The notes under the pieces: model-generated
The model's input: only the letters and a program-made list of their open reading frames with translations
The model's database searches: none
What the model was told of the DNA's origin: nothing
Assembly: GCA_009760855.2 (NCBI GenBank)
Contig: WPIO01000001.1
Coordinates: 16,965,001-17,029,000, forward strand
DNA: 64,000 nt
Direction: 5' to 3'
Source of the DNA: Cristatella mucedo
Lineage: Eukaryota > Bryozoa > Phylactolaemata > Cristatellidae
Shown: in pieces, positions 34,110 through 45,474 of the stretch
How the letters are laid out: each line of letters opens with the position of its first letter
How positions within the stretch are numbered: the first letter of the stretch is position 1
Position numbers and translations under genes: made by a program

Positions 34110-34660
34110 TTACCTGTTAGGCCGCGGCGGCGCCGGCGGTGCCGCCGCTAGCCGTTGGCGCGCGTCCTTCCGTCTGGTCCGGCGAGGCGGCGCGATAGCG
34201 AGCGGGACACGGATGAGCGCGCCGGTTGCGGGGCGTCGGCCGCCCCTGACGCGCTGCCCCGCCGAAATCTACCGTCGGCCCTCTATTTCCGGCCGCTCCG
34301 ACCGGCTAATAAGTAGCTGCGAACGATAGCGCGCGATAGGCGGGCGGGTGAAGCATGATCAAACACCGGCTGACACCTGTAACGCTCTAAATAAACTAGA
34401 TACGCGCACACTGATACAATAATCTCTGTTTACCGACTACCTAAGCAACGCATTTCAGTAGCATGTCGCAGCCATTCAGGAAACGAGCTCGCGAGCTCAC
34501 CGAAAATCGAACGTTCGAGTCGACCGTCGCGTTCTGAACGCCTAATTTGCAGCATCGCTTCTTCTTCGGCGATTTCCCTCCAGCCACCGTGCGATGCTTG
34601 CGCACGTCTCGCCCTAGGTGACGGCGCAGCAACTTTTTAGGCTGGAGGCAGACGACGCCG

Positions 34661-34727
34661 GAGCGCGCCTTGAGAAGCGGCGAAGCGTCGCCCCAGGCGA
34701 CGCTTAGCCGCTCCTCAAGGCGCGCTC
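34661..34727. other. Near-perfect 32-bp inverted repeat (67-nt hairpin)
   Basis: The left arm 34661-34692 and right arm 34696-34727 are reverse complements over 32 positions with only two mismatches, separated by three bases. The arms start GAGCGCGCCTTGAGAAGCGG and TTAGCCGCTCCTCAAGGCGC (the second is the right arm's inner and middle part). Such a stem-loop is far longer than chance would give. It could be a young fold-back element, a hairpin RNA precursor or a cruciform-forming site. It sits about 4.1 kb upstream of the sim ATG in CpG-rich DNA. No open frame of interest crosses it. Confidence 0.85.
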
Positions 34728-35924
34728 TTTAGTATGCGGAGGCTCGGACCGCCGAGGGCTCTCTCTCTGCTTCGCCGCTCGTCTTGGTTCGCGCGAACTG
34801 ACGCCCGGCTCAGCATACGGGCTAGACACGTTTTGACTTACTTTCGCGTTTCGCTACCTCGCTTCTCGTCCGCAGCCAGTTGCAGCGACATCGAGAAACT
34901 TGCTCCTGGCTGAGACTCTCGCATTCAAGTTTACCTTAGAGCAATTGTAATCCCCGTTAGAGTGAGGGAATTTTTCGCGGTAAGGGTCTTGGCTGCTGCG
35001 AGCGAAGTTTGACCGAAAGCGCGGTTAATGGTTGCAACGTTCCCACGGAGCGACGCCCCAAAAGCGGACTAGGGTATCGCGTCGACGTCGACCGCCTCAC
35101 AACTACAGCCACTGCAAGTCGGCGTACCGTCAGCTACCTAAATCACTTAGCTCAAAGTTTTAGTAAAGAAAAAAAATAACCTTCTTTTTGCCTTCTCGCA
35201 TGGTCGCGACAGTAGGGTTTGTGCTAAGGACTTCGTTTACGGAAAACTAGCCTTAACGACAGGCGGATCGAAGACCGGAAGTCTCTGCCGTACGGCGGCA
35301 ATTAGGGACTTTCGCAGCCTATTAAATTCGAGCTTGACAAATTTCATTCTACCAGACTTTATTTTAAGACTGGTAATCTTTTCTTAGTAATAACATACAA
35401 TTTTAAAGCGATTTTTCCGCAAACAGTTGAATCTAATGCATCATACCGACGGGGGGCCTTGGACAAGGCGTCAGCGAATACGGCCTACTGACGGTCGCTG
35501 CTAAAATTGGTCGCAAGTGAAAGAGATCAATATAGAAAGACCACGGCGTTTCACAGCGTACTGTCGAATGCAGGAGACGTCGTGATTGGAAAAACTACCA
35601 CTAAAACGCTTTGCAAGGCTTAACTGTGGGTGGCAAAGTGCGTCACTGTTGCGCACCGAAGCGCAGCCCGTGTAAGCATCGACGGATTGCCCAAGCACTC
35701 TTGCTTTAAAGCTTTTCGAGGAATGTATCCAAAAAATTTCATTTTTAAATTCGTCGCTCAGACTTAGGCTGAGTATGTTGGTGGTCAAGTTGACGTCGCA
35801 GCTGCCCATGCGAAGTGGTGGGAGGGGAAGCAGTGGTCGGAGGCCTACGCAGCCACCTCGAGCGACAGCGGAGAAAATCCCTCGCGAGCTGCCCTGCGGC
35901 CGTAGGCGTTACCCCTCGTTCCGC

Positions 35925-35938
35925 TGCGGCGGCAGCGG

Positions 35939-35985
<47 letters not shown>

Positions 35986-35988
35986 AAG
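35925..35988. repeat. (CGG)n trinucleotide array
   Basis: About 60 bases of GGC/CGG with two GTG/CAG interruptions, followed at once by GAAGATTAATTTCGG. Poly-Gly and poly-Ala frames across it are artefacts unless an unseen exon covers it. It lies about 5.3 kb upstream of the sim ATG. Confidence 0.95.
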
Positions 35989-36389
35989 ATTAATTTCGGA
36001 ATTTAAACGCAAAAAGAAGCTTCCGCTCGATAGATTTTGACTGCCGTAAAGCTCGTACGAACTGGCATGTAGCGTTGACTCGCTCGCAGCAGCCGCTCGA
36101 TTCCGTCGCGCATCATCAGCCTCGGCTTGCGCGACAGTTCGCCAAAGCGTTCCTACCTGATGTCACGCTTCCACCGCCGCCGCCGCCGCCGCCACCGCCG
36201 TTGCTATCCAACCTCGGTGTCCAGGATGGAGGCAGTGCAGCTCAGTTTAATTAGCGCTGCAAAGCTCCTCCCTTATCGGCCGGCCTCTGCGCCGCGTGGA
36301 GGCGGCGTCATAAGTAGGTCGCTCCGCCTGGCGTTAGAATTTGCTCGAGTCCTTGGGACTCGCGCGCGGAGGTCCCATCGAGGAGTGCA

Positions 36390-36397
36390 TATTTATA
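36390..36397 (-). promoter_or_regulatory. Candidate TATA box on minus strand
   Basis: On minus the sequence is CCTATAAATATG, containing TATAAATA, an excellent match to the TATA consensus inside otherwise GC-rich DNA. Transcription from it would run towards the sim exon, 5.8 kb away, and would need a 5' untranslated exon and intron. A 3' splice-like CTTTCAG lies just upstream of the sim ATG, which makes this possible. It remains a single-motif call. Confidence 0.25.
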
Positions 36398-36699
36398 GGC
36401 GACTTGAACGGAGTTTCGCTGCCGCTTGCCGAACGTAATGAGCGATGTCAGTTCGGGTAAACCGCAACTGCGATCGAGGGTTCGGCTGTAGACTGGCAGT
36501 ATTTTCGCAGCATCTCAGCTCCCATTGTTTAAAGTGGCAGCTACAATGAGTGCAGCCGTTTGTACGCACGATCGTCTCCGCTCGGATGTTGCGCTACTAC
36601 TCCGATCAAGCCACCCTCCCCAGCCCTAGACGCCGCGGACTGTCAAAGTGCCTCCGGTCTGCCGTCACCCAGCAGTCTCTCCTTGCACGCGCCGCTCCG

Positions 36700-36724
36700 T
36701 GCGTGCGTGCGTGCGTGCGTGCAA
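36700..36724. repeat. Short (GTGC)n tandem repeat
   Basis: About six GTGC units. A run of ten or more C follows at about 36971-36984. Confidence 0.85.
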
Positions 36725-36929
36725 ACTCGAGTCGAATCCTCATAGCTGCCTGCGACAAGCCCGCTCCGTCAGCTTGCCTCGGCAAGTCGCGCAGCGGCCA
36801 CGCAGACGGCGTGGCCGCGCACGATATTCCTGCAGCCGATTGCCGAACGATTGCAAAGTTGCGCGTGACGTAACGCTACTCTCGTTTCGCCCGTTGCGGC
36901 TAGCGAACGACCGGAGCGTGGCGGAAGGG

Positions 36930-38930
36930 CAACGTATACTGGGCACTCACTGGGTTTGTCCAGTAGTCGCCCACCCCCCCCCCCGCAGGCTCCTAGCGTT
37001 CGGGCGGTGGGTTGGCGAGAATATGCCTCTACGTAGCGTTCGCCGCTCGGCTTTGCACTGCTGGGTTATGACCGGCCCTAGACTGACGATTATTCATGAA
37101 TGCATTTGGGTAGTCGCGCTACGATATTTTCCGGAGCATAGAGGTGACCTCAAACGCTCAAGGGTGAGTGTGGGTGAGTGTCGTGCCTAGTTTAACACTA
37201 CCTAATGACCTAATGCTTATAGACTGCCTAACGACGAGGACGCGTCGGTTGGCGTGAGCGCCATTTTTTTTAGAATAAAATCTATAGCTGAATAGCTTCC
37301 GAAGTTTCCACCTCAGCAAATGACCCACGGTCTGACGATCGCCCACTTTAATGCTGGTCCTCTTTTCGCTGAAGTGCTGCAAGCTCTTAGCCCTCTTTCA
37401 GCTCATCCTCAGCGAGTATGGTTGGTTCGGCACACTCCTAGAAGCCATTGTTCGCGTCGCTCCAGTGACTGGCGATCCACAGTGCAGATTCTTCCGCTTA
37501 GGCATGCTCGTACTCTTTCTTTGCTTTGCTCAGGCGTGAGCTTAAGATCGTTGAAGTCTCTTCGACGTGAGCTACCACAAAGGCATGCTGGCTTAGGCGT
37601 GCATGCAGACTTTTTCGAATATTGTACAGCTTTCGCTTGCTCTTCGCAAGGTTTAATCGGAATGGCATTTCAAGACTTCCATGGAGCTCATGGATTTCTC
37701 TTTCTTACTATGAATGAATAAGTGATCGAGTACCGACTGTGATGATCTGCTGCACTGAATGGAAGCAAGGTTCTAAGCCTAGCTTTCTGCTACGTGCTTT
37801 ATTATGGACTCCAAAGATGAGCCTCGCTGAACCGTAGATTCTGGCGTTAAGTGAAACCGGCAACAACTTCGACTTTTGCTTTCTCACCCGCTTGGAGGAC
37901 GAGGCATGAACACTTGTGCACCTGCATTTATTTAGCCAAATATCATTCCGACCAAGCAAAGCGAGATTGGAATCGCTGCACGCACACACTACATGTGACA
38001 CGCTGAATGGATCGACAAGGTCCGCAGTGCAGCTTTGAAGAAGAGACAGAAAGCGTAATATTGGAACTGCCATTAGTCTTATGCTTAGTAGCAAGTTTTA
38101 ATTGTCATCTTAACCCATCAGCACCCCGTGTATAGACTAAAAAGCTGGATGCTTACCTTGCAAGTATTGATCTTACATAGTGGCCAGTTTTTGCTCGTCT
38201 CTTCAAAACTGCACTCCAGACCATGGAGACTCCTTCATAGTGTCGCAGGTAATGTGTACAGTGCAACCGTTCTAATCTTCACGTGGTGCTTCATCTTGCT
38301 AGAGGTACCGTTGTGTGTGCTTCATATTCCAAGCGATTGTGAAAGTTGGAAGTAAAAGTCGGCTATCCTTTCTGTGCTAGTAATGTCCACTTTTCATGTA
38401 AACCATTGAAATATGCTGCAGCAACTGACAGAGTGAATGCTTGCCTTACAGACATTCTATCGTTAATTTCAGCCAATTTACTTATGCTTGATGATGGATG
38501 ATAGAGTCAAACTCTAGTTGGTAGGATACCATAAGCGTTTGGTTGAATTAAGACACTTTGCTCTTGCAATGGCTGCTGCTTTAGTGCAACCATAATCACG
38601 AGCTCGGAATTTAGCTGTCATTGTTGGTAACTGCACCGCTGTTAACAATATACTTTCAGATGACCGCTTCTGTAGCTAGTCATTATTTCTACCCCTATCC
38701 TAGATTATGGACCGTCCAGAAGGGTTGCTCCATAAAGATCTTACTAGCTCCTTGGTTTCTTCAAGGCTAGGCTTCTGTATATCATTTGAGGTTGGGCTAA
38801 CACTAAGGCAAACAGCGTGAGTGGCTGACGATGACTATAGCTGCAAGATGGTCAACTCGTCCTAGAGGTTCAGCCTTGTGTCATTTTTTTCTGAAGAGGC
38901 TGAAATGGCTTCTATTTGATCCCCAAATTC
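36930..38930. other. Unique sequence; weak LINE endonuclease-like reading at 37320-37400
   Basis: A plus frame at 37320-37721 (133 codons) begins LTIAHFNAGPLFAEVLQAL. This resembles the 'L.IAHLNARSL..K..EL' opening of LINE APE-type endonucleases, but the rest does not align convincingly. It is offered only as a possible LINE remnant. Nothing else is recognised. Confidence 0.3.
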
Positions 38931-39820
38931 AGAGCAAGGTTTTACTCTGATCGACGAGGATCGCTGTGTCTTGGCTCTTCGCTACTTAGCTGAACTGCTT
39001 AGCCAGTTTCAGTCTCCTCATATCCATAGGTCCTCCACGGACAATATATATATATATGAGCTTTTCTATTCCTTCGTTTCTTGAATGTTGGTTGTAGGAT
39101 GTGGAGCTCTCCTCACAGTTCTTCTCTCCCGCAGTACACTATAGCACATAATTTCCAGCCATTCCGTTTGGCCTCTGCCACGTTACTCACTACACAGACT
39201 GCCCGCCCGAATCAGCTATGCTTCTAATTTTGTTTCTGTTTCGCGGGATAGAGTTTTTTGGCTACCGTATTCATCACCAAAAGCCGCTCAAGCTTTCGGT
39301 TCGTTATACGTAACTCACCAGCATACCACCCACTTAGCTTCTTCTGTTCAATTCCAGCCAATACCCGTCTATTAGCCTAGTTGAACAGCTTCAGCTATTT
39401 TAACCACTACGTTATAAATGAAATCTAAATATCAGCTTCCACAGTAATTCTGGTCTCAGGTACAAACTAATTTAGAATTTGGTATCACATTTAGCTTGTT
39501 TGGCTTGTCTCCAAAGCATTGAGTGTCGCATATCAAGCAAGTATTCGTCACGAATTTAATAAGTTTCTTTGATACTTTACATTACACGACAAGGATTGGA
39601 ACGTTGGCTTGTATAACGCTGCTAAAACCAATAGGCAGGCTGTAATGATGACCATACAGGCAACCATATTGTCGTTTAGAGAAGAAGTCTGTTGGCTACC
39701 GAATGCTTACCGAAAGCCGCTTAGGCTGACCGTGCGCTATACAAAACTCTCCTGCGTAACACCCACATAGTCTTTATGGCTTTGCGGAGTTACAGACGGA
39801 GATAAATTACATTACATTAC
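38930..39820 (+). mobile_element. LINE-B 3' region, interrupted copy
   Basis: CTTAGCTGAACTGCTTAGCC matches the YLAELL block, followed by a decayed LWNSLP region and 3' untranslated sequence to about 39365. Unrelated sequence intervenes (39365-39685). The remaining 3' end then appears at 39686-39820: GTCTGTTGGCTACCGAATGC, CTTTATGGCTTTGCGGAGTT, ACAGACGGAGATAAATTACA and further ATTAC units. The last is the cleanest 3' terminus of the family in the window. A TATATATATATATAT run at 39043-39057 sits at the same point of the element where the 63-kb copy has a large (TA)n array. Confidence 0.75.
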
Positions 39821-40429
39821 AAGCCAAAATTCAGGGCTTGCCTAAAGGGATTGGTATGCTAGCCGCATAAAATGTCACCTGATATAAAAGCCTATCAGAT
39901 GCATACAACAGGTAGCCAATTAATATGGATGAATATAGCAAAGGAGCCACATTAATTAAGTGTAGTTTAGAGGTCAGCATCCATCTCATCGTATGGCGTA
40001 GACAAGTACAAGCTACTTTCTTACATCATTCTGAGATGAAATGACTGAAATAACAGAAATGGGGCAAAATATTTTCCAAAGTGAAGGCAGGTAACTCAAA
40101 CTATCCTCAGCGCCTGTAAGAAGACCGGTTGTAGACGAAGAGACGTGGAACATAGTGGATCACTGGAACATAGTGGCCTGCAGTCAGGAAAGGCGCTAAC
40201 ATTCAACATGCCACGTTTCCTGCTAACATAGAATTAGACAGACTCGTGCGTTTGGCTGCTTGGTGTAGCTGCGACCTATTGTCGATAGTATTGAGATTAA
40301 GATTGCCAGCAATCCCTAAACCAGACTGCTTCGCCACACTGCGACACTTTATCTGACAATTAAGCAAAGCCCAGTCGATTCAGTAGCCTGCTTTATATTG
40401 AGGCAGCAGAACCTACGAGGTGTTTACTC

Positions 40430-40535
40430 TGCTTGCGGCGAAAAGTTAAGATTTGGCGGCTGCAGGATCCGAAACCACGATCTGGCTGTGAAGTGTAAGC
40501 ATCCTGTCTGGGAGCCAAGGCCGTAAGATAATTGT
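40430..40535 (-). mobile_element. Possible tRNA-like SINE of a third type
   Basis: On minus, CTTGGCTCCCAGACAGGATG, then a stretch ending CAGCCAGATCGTGGTTTCGG and ATCC, is arranged like a tRNA head with A- and B-box-like parts. ATCTGGCTGTGAAGTGTAAG (plus) resembles ATCTGGGCTGTTAAGTGCAA at about 56776. The box matches are imperfect. Confidence 0.3.
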
Positions 40536-40539
40536 CAGC

Positions 40540-41860
40540 GAAACTTCTGAACTCTAACGTAGAGCGTTTAGGCAATGCGCGCATATTCAGTACGAGTTCC
40601 AGATTTTCTTAAATACGGAGTCTGGTCTCAAGACTCCACTAGATGTAAGCTCTCTCGATGGACTGCATTCTACGAGGAGAATCGCCCTGCTTGGCCAGCC
40701 TCTGCATGTCACCATTGCAGCAGTGTTCTGCAGCACCCAATCGGCAAAATTGCAGAGGAAATCTCCCCAAGCTCCACGTTTCCTTTGCGGAGAGAGGAAC
40801 AGCCAGTTTCTGACAGTTTGGCTGGATCTCAAGGACTTTCTTGTTGAATCATCTGAGAAGTGACTTGTAAGTCACATGCAGTACGGCCTGCTACACACAC
40901 AGTGAGTGAGTGACCTTCGCTGTCCAAGGCATATCTCAAAGGTCTCCAAAGTAAGCGACCGAGCCAGCTCCGGTGCCAGACAGGAAGCCTAGCCAGAAGG
41001 CGCTGCTAGTTCTGGTTTCACCGCTGTTACCAGCCCTCTCGGAGGCATCGGAGGTGACCTGAGAGAGGGAGTAATGAAGCCGCGGCTTCTTATCTGCAGG
41101 CGCTCTGGACGTGTTCCTCTAAAAAGCAGTCCATGCTGCCCGGTGCGGCCGTGCGCTGCTGCTGCCTACGGCCCTCCCCGTATGTGCAGTTTCGCCGAGA
41201 TTCCGAGAGACCCGAGCAGAAGCTGAGGTTGGAGGTGACACGTTTGGCGCATGCGACGAATCAGCAAGCTGAGCCACGTCAGCAGAGTCCGCAGGGCTGC
41301 GTAAAGCGACGAGGGTGTGCACCGCCCCGTGTGATTTACCTTTCCGGCGGGCTGTAGACGCTGTAATGCACTTTGGCGGTCTGGCGCCGCTAGATTGATC
41401 GCGGCGGCTATGAGATAGCACAGTGCGCAGTGGGTGGTCTATTATTTCACAGTTCCATTCAGCCGGCGCCGGCTGCCTGCTCTTTTACCAGCTAGCAGCT
41501 GGGGCACTGCCTGAGCTGGGGGTGTGGCTTTGACCGTTGGGTGCTTTGTGATTCGGTTGACTGCTTTAGGCGTATGGTATTTGCCACCCGATTATACTAG
41601 CTGTGTCGCGGTAACGTCTACTGACTTTGTTCACTGCATTTCGTTTCGCCCTGCACAGGACGGTAAGGTGACAGTGAACAGCTTTCACAGTCTAAAGCGG
41701 TCACTGCCGAGAGGTTCGCACGATGCTTACTCATTACGATGGGATCAAAAAGCTTCGGGACTGGTTTGTGCATGCTAAGGTGGAGATCATCAGAGCCTGC
41801 CCCCTCCACTCTGGCGAAATGGTCTAGGTAGCTGTGCTGCTTATGTCGCGGATTCTTTGC
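40540..41860. other. Unique sequence with a small GC-rich patch, no gene recognised
   Basis: 41.0-41.5 kb is moderately GC-rich with frames open on both strands. CAGCCGGCGCCGGCTG at 41460-41475 is a perfect 16-bp palindrome. No domain or exon can be supported. Confidence 0.4.
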
Positions 41861-41867
41861 CCCCCCC

Positions 41868-41963
41868 AGGGTCTTCGCCCAGGAGGTAAGATACTCGCTC
41901 TTCACGACCCAGTAAGTGGGTTTGAGTCCTGAGGTGGGTGATTTTTTGTTGTCCAAGGCAAGC
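41868..41963 (+). mobile_element. tRNA-derived SINE, subfamily SINE-2
   Basis: GGTCTTCGCCCAGGAGGTAA matches the head at 11676 (GGTCTTAGCCCAAGGGGTAA). AGTGGGTTTGAGTCCTGAG is an excellent B box. The body TGGGTGATTTTTTGTTGTCC is a shortened form of the SINE-2 body. It abuts, on its right, a LINE-A tail inserted in the opposite orientation, with the TAATAATAATAA run between them. Confidence 0.75.
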
Positions 41964-42110
41964 ATTAATAGTAATAATAATAATAATGCACTTGATAAAG
42001 CGCCCTCAGAGAACTCAATCTCTTCCTAGGCGCTTTACATTTGCTGCAAAGGGAAGCATTGGTGATAGCCATTAAGGCTCTTCTGCCGCTATATCAATGA
42101 GGCGGTTAAA
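41964..42110 (-). mobile_element. LINE-A 3' tail fragment
   Basis: The plus strand reads TAGTAATAATAATAATAATG, CACTTGATAAAGCGCCCTCA, GAGAACTCAATCTCTTCCTA, GGCGCTTTACATTTGCTGCA. This is the best-kept copy of the shared LINE-A/SINE tail in the window. Read on minus it is an element ending in (ATT)n. Its 5' side is lost beyond about 42110. Confidence 0.85.
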
Positions 42111-44550
42111 TCAGCTAACCGTAACTGCAACACTGGCATTAAGAGAAATCTCGGCGGAAAGCCGGGTCTATTTAGCTTGGGAGGAGCCGTAATTGACATT
42201 AACGCCTCTGCCTGCCCGGAGTGCACCTGCAATTTCCAGAATTAAGAGTAGGTCTGACTCGCTATGTCTTGTAGTTGCTTAGAATGATTGCTATTCCAGA
42301 TCTTTAGCAATTCATGATTTCAAACGTAATTGAAATATGCTTCACATAGCCATAACTAGGAGCGGAAGACACGAAATTATTTCTCAAGATAAAAAGTCAC
42401 GTGGCTTATTATATCTATGAACTGCACTCAGGGGCCTACAGATGCAAGCCAAGTCGTCATATTGCACTCTTAAAGGCTATCTGCCGAAGAAGTTTTTCCG
42501 ATCACCCTTCTAAGCATTTCTCAGGGGTACGCCGAAACGTACAAATCCTAGCAAGATTTCAATTTATCAGTGCAAATAATCCTGCCTGTGGAATGAACGC
42601 AAGAAGAGTTTGAGTTCCAGAATAAGCGGCACTAATCTTTCGACCACTGGTGCATAGCTTCGGCCGCCAACTTCATTCACGACGAAGGAATCTATAGAAA
42701 TGCGTCATGACACCATTCCGAGAAATTCGACAGCATGGAGAGAAAGACAGCGGCAACAGTAGCGGCGGCGCAGCCTCAGTCGCGGCCGCAGAGGAAGTAG
42801 TGGGTTTTGCATTCGAGTACCTGCGAGTGCGCCACTTTGTAACTGAACCTCCTTGACTAATTTAAGCAACTGTTTCTTTGTCTAGCTTTCACGTGCTCGC
42901 ACTTCACAACTTTTTTTTTTCGGGCGAGGTCATGAGCCCGAGCCACGCATCAGGCAATTACAAAATACCTGCAGCGATCGGGACAGAAATTCACCACAGC
43001 TCTTCAGCCGCTGAATAAATAAAGCTACTGAATAAGCTGGTTTTAATTCGTTCCTAAAGCTGCAAAGCTCACCGCATCAGTGGGAAGGTGCCTGGCTGAT
43101 GCATTAATTCATCAAGATTGTGCAGGTATCTACAAGTCTAGTCAAATTAAAGTTTAATTTTAAATATTATAAGTTTTGACATATTAGTAAGATTCACTTC
43201 AGTAATGAACAATAATTTTTAGGAATTCATTGAATCAATGTTTGTATACACAAAAGCCATGCATATTTCTTACCAAATTATTCTTACCATCTAAGTACCA
43301 TACTAATATCTACGGTACCGTATTGGGCATATTTATTGTAATATCGAGTATATAACGAGTATGCACGGTTTAAGCGAGCCATATTATGCTCCACGGAATC
43401 GAAATTATCAAATTCGTATTAGAATGTTGGATAGAAGACTGCAAAATAATAACTAAAATGACTTTTCCATTGCAACTATTTGTCTAGACTCAAACCTATC
43501 ACTCAAACCGGTCACACGAAATCTGAGGAAAAAGAAAGTTCGTGAAAGTTCTACAGAACAAGGCCAAAGTCCGGGCAAAATTATCGTAAAAAATGCCCAA
43601 ATGTGTGTAAAAATTAAAATTAAAAATAATAGATATGGGATTTGAATTTATTCTTGTCCTGAGGTGCATTGTATGTTTTTCTAATCAATGATGCATGAAA
43701 TAAATAAAAAATAACTAGTTCCACAGCAACTTAGTTTCCGTGGTCAGGAAAAAGTACTTTGAAATTATCTTGTTTCGCTGTTTGGTACCTGGCTAACATC
43801 GCATTCACATATTTAGCACGCGTTGTGCCATTCCATAATTTAGGCCAACCCTACACTTGACAGTAGTACTGATTAAAAACGTACCAATACATGGCCATAA
43901 ACAAAATTTGTAGTTAATGTTTTTGCAGAGAATGGGAATAGTTAGTAGCGAAATTTGATTGGCATGGTATCACGAGGTTGCAGGCACCAAGCAAATTCAA
44001 TTTGCTGCATGTTTTTGCAATTTATCAACAAAAGAACAAAAAAAAAGACCGCAAAAGCTTCTATAAAAATTTGTTAGGCCTATAAAAAGAGCCTTCGGCA
44101 CGCCTCTCAGGGATCGAGACAAGTCCTGGGCACCTCATATTCATATGCGGAAACTGCGGCAGAACTTAATGAAGATGACAGGCTGAACAATTGGTACTCA
44201 CCAGAGGGGAATTTTGTGCTCAATATTGGGAAAGATCGGGGATTTAATTTTTTAATTTGAATAGTTCTGGTTTGCTTACTGGCTGGCACAGGGCAAGAAT
44301 GAGAAATCACCAAGCGATTGCAGTCTCAAGAATTTTGCGGGAACTGACTGACCACAAAAATGCTACTTCTCCATGTTGGACCCTTTCAAACGTCCTAGTG
44401 GTAAGACTCACGCCCTATCATGCATCTACCAGTTTATACCGCCCCTGAAAGACACTGCCTACTCGGCTACCATACTCTTACCCTGCGAAAGGGGATTGGC
44501 CGGAGAGAGCAGCCAGTCGGAAAGGGAGAAAGATATTGCAGATCAAGATT
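42110..44550. other. AT-rich unique sequence, nothing recognised
   Basis: Short frames only. I recognise no repeat family or exon by eye. Confidence 0.5.
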
Positions 44551-44559
44551 CGAATTTCA

Positions 44560-44790
44560 CCGATGATGCAACCGAAACGAGAAATCCACGCCTATCTAAC
44601 CAGAAAGACCTCAACGATGTGATCCAAGACATTGCTTCGTCTTATCAGGTCAAATGCTGAGCTACCGATACTTTGGCTCATGGAGTGGAATTTCTCAGAT
44701 AGAATTGTCAAAGTAACAGATAAGAAAGTGTCACCAACTTCTTTTTAACTTCTCCAGTCGGCAAGATGGGTGGTGTTTCTGCTGCAATCT
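44560..44790 (+). pseudogene. Decayed repeat-borne coding fragment of uncharacterised type
   Basis: Plus frame 44373-44660 ends RNPRLSNQKDLNDVIQDI. After a frameshift near 44645 the reading continues RSNAELPILWLMEWNFSDRI, then VKVTDKKVSPTSF before a stop. The pattern 'LS..ELNDL.RDL.LSK..AELL.SRL.EWN.L' is one I recall from an uncharacterised ORF family repeated in arthropod and cnidarian genomes, probably transposon-linked. This is from memory and unchecked. Here it is broken by at least one shift and one stop, so it is a relic. Confidence 0.35.
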
Positions 44791-45239
44791 GACTTGACTA
44801 TTCGAAGCTATTTAAGTAACCTGTAATCAGAGTAAATAGGTACAATGCATAGTCATTTTACAAGGGAGCCACAAACAAATTAAGTGCTTTTCCTCCCACA
44901 CTAGAATAAAAAATCCATAAAAATCAAGCTGAAAGTTGTGGTTTAGGCTAAAGAAATTTGATGGGCAGAATAACTGGCTGACGATTCAATCTTCCGCAAT
45001 ACGTCGTAACACCCCATTTTATGTTTAGTTACAAAAAGAGCTTGATCACGTCCGATGTTAAACGATCTGTCTCTCAGTAAAATATTTTATATTTTCCATG
45101 ACCTGACCTCAACTGCACACGTAAATTCTGAGAAAAAATCTCGAGGTTTCTCGGTATTAGTAGTCACGGATGGTCAAATACTCCAAGCCAGGAATTTTGA
45201 CGGCCGACGTGTTCGAACTGGAGCAATAGGCTATCTTGA

Positions 45240-45469
45240 GTTAGGTGCGCTGTTAATTCCCATAAGTCTACGAATTGTCTACGGTGCTTTGGAGGAATGG
45301 CTAATAAAATGCAATTTACGAGACAGACAAGCTGGTTTAAATTCTGGGTGGACGGAGAGATCTCCGTACGAGACGCAGCAAGCTTGCCAAGCAAATTGCA
45401 TGAATTGAGCGAGGTGCTTGGACTTTCAAATGCACAACTGAAGACTTTTTTGTATAGCTATCTTCATAA
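45240..45469 (+). other. Orphan open frame ending at a splice-donor-like site
   Basis: A 77-codon open frame runs from 45240 to a TAA at 45471. It includes an ATG at 45297 that would give 58 residues. The sequence is protein-like, with TRQTSWFKFWVDGEISVRD and PSKLHELSEVLGLSNAQLK, and without low complexity. It ends CATAA|GTAAGA, a near-ideal splice donor, just before the stop. A possible acceptor (AATTCCCATAAG) lies at about 45254-45265. I do not recognise the protein. It may be an exon of an unknown gene or a relic of the same element as the fragment at 44.6 kb. Confidence 0.35.
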
Positions 45470-45474
45470 GTAAG

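Larger units (their letters stand above)
29880..36930. promoter_or_regulatory. Multi-kilobase CpG-rich island spanning the sim exon and its upstream region
   Basis: CpG-dense sequence covers 29.9-31.5 kb most strongly (for example runs of CGCG near 30029-30045 and 30920-30955). It continues in patches at 32.3-34.4, 34.5-35.1 and 35.8-36.9 kb. The bHLH exon lies at the low-coordinate end on minus, so most of the island is 5' of the gene. The many long frames here on both strands reflect base composition. CCAAT-type sequence (CCAATCGG on minus, near 33250-33260) and GC boxes occur, but the transcription start cannot be fixed. Some patches could be untranslated first exons. Confidence 0.6.

Noticed and set aside
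33764-34151. Arg/Pro/Ala-rich frames on both strands in the GC-rich island
   Set aside because: Both strands and several frames are equally open, as expected from GC-rich, stop-poor DNA; no domain recognised.
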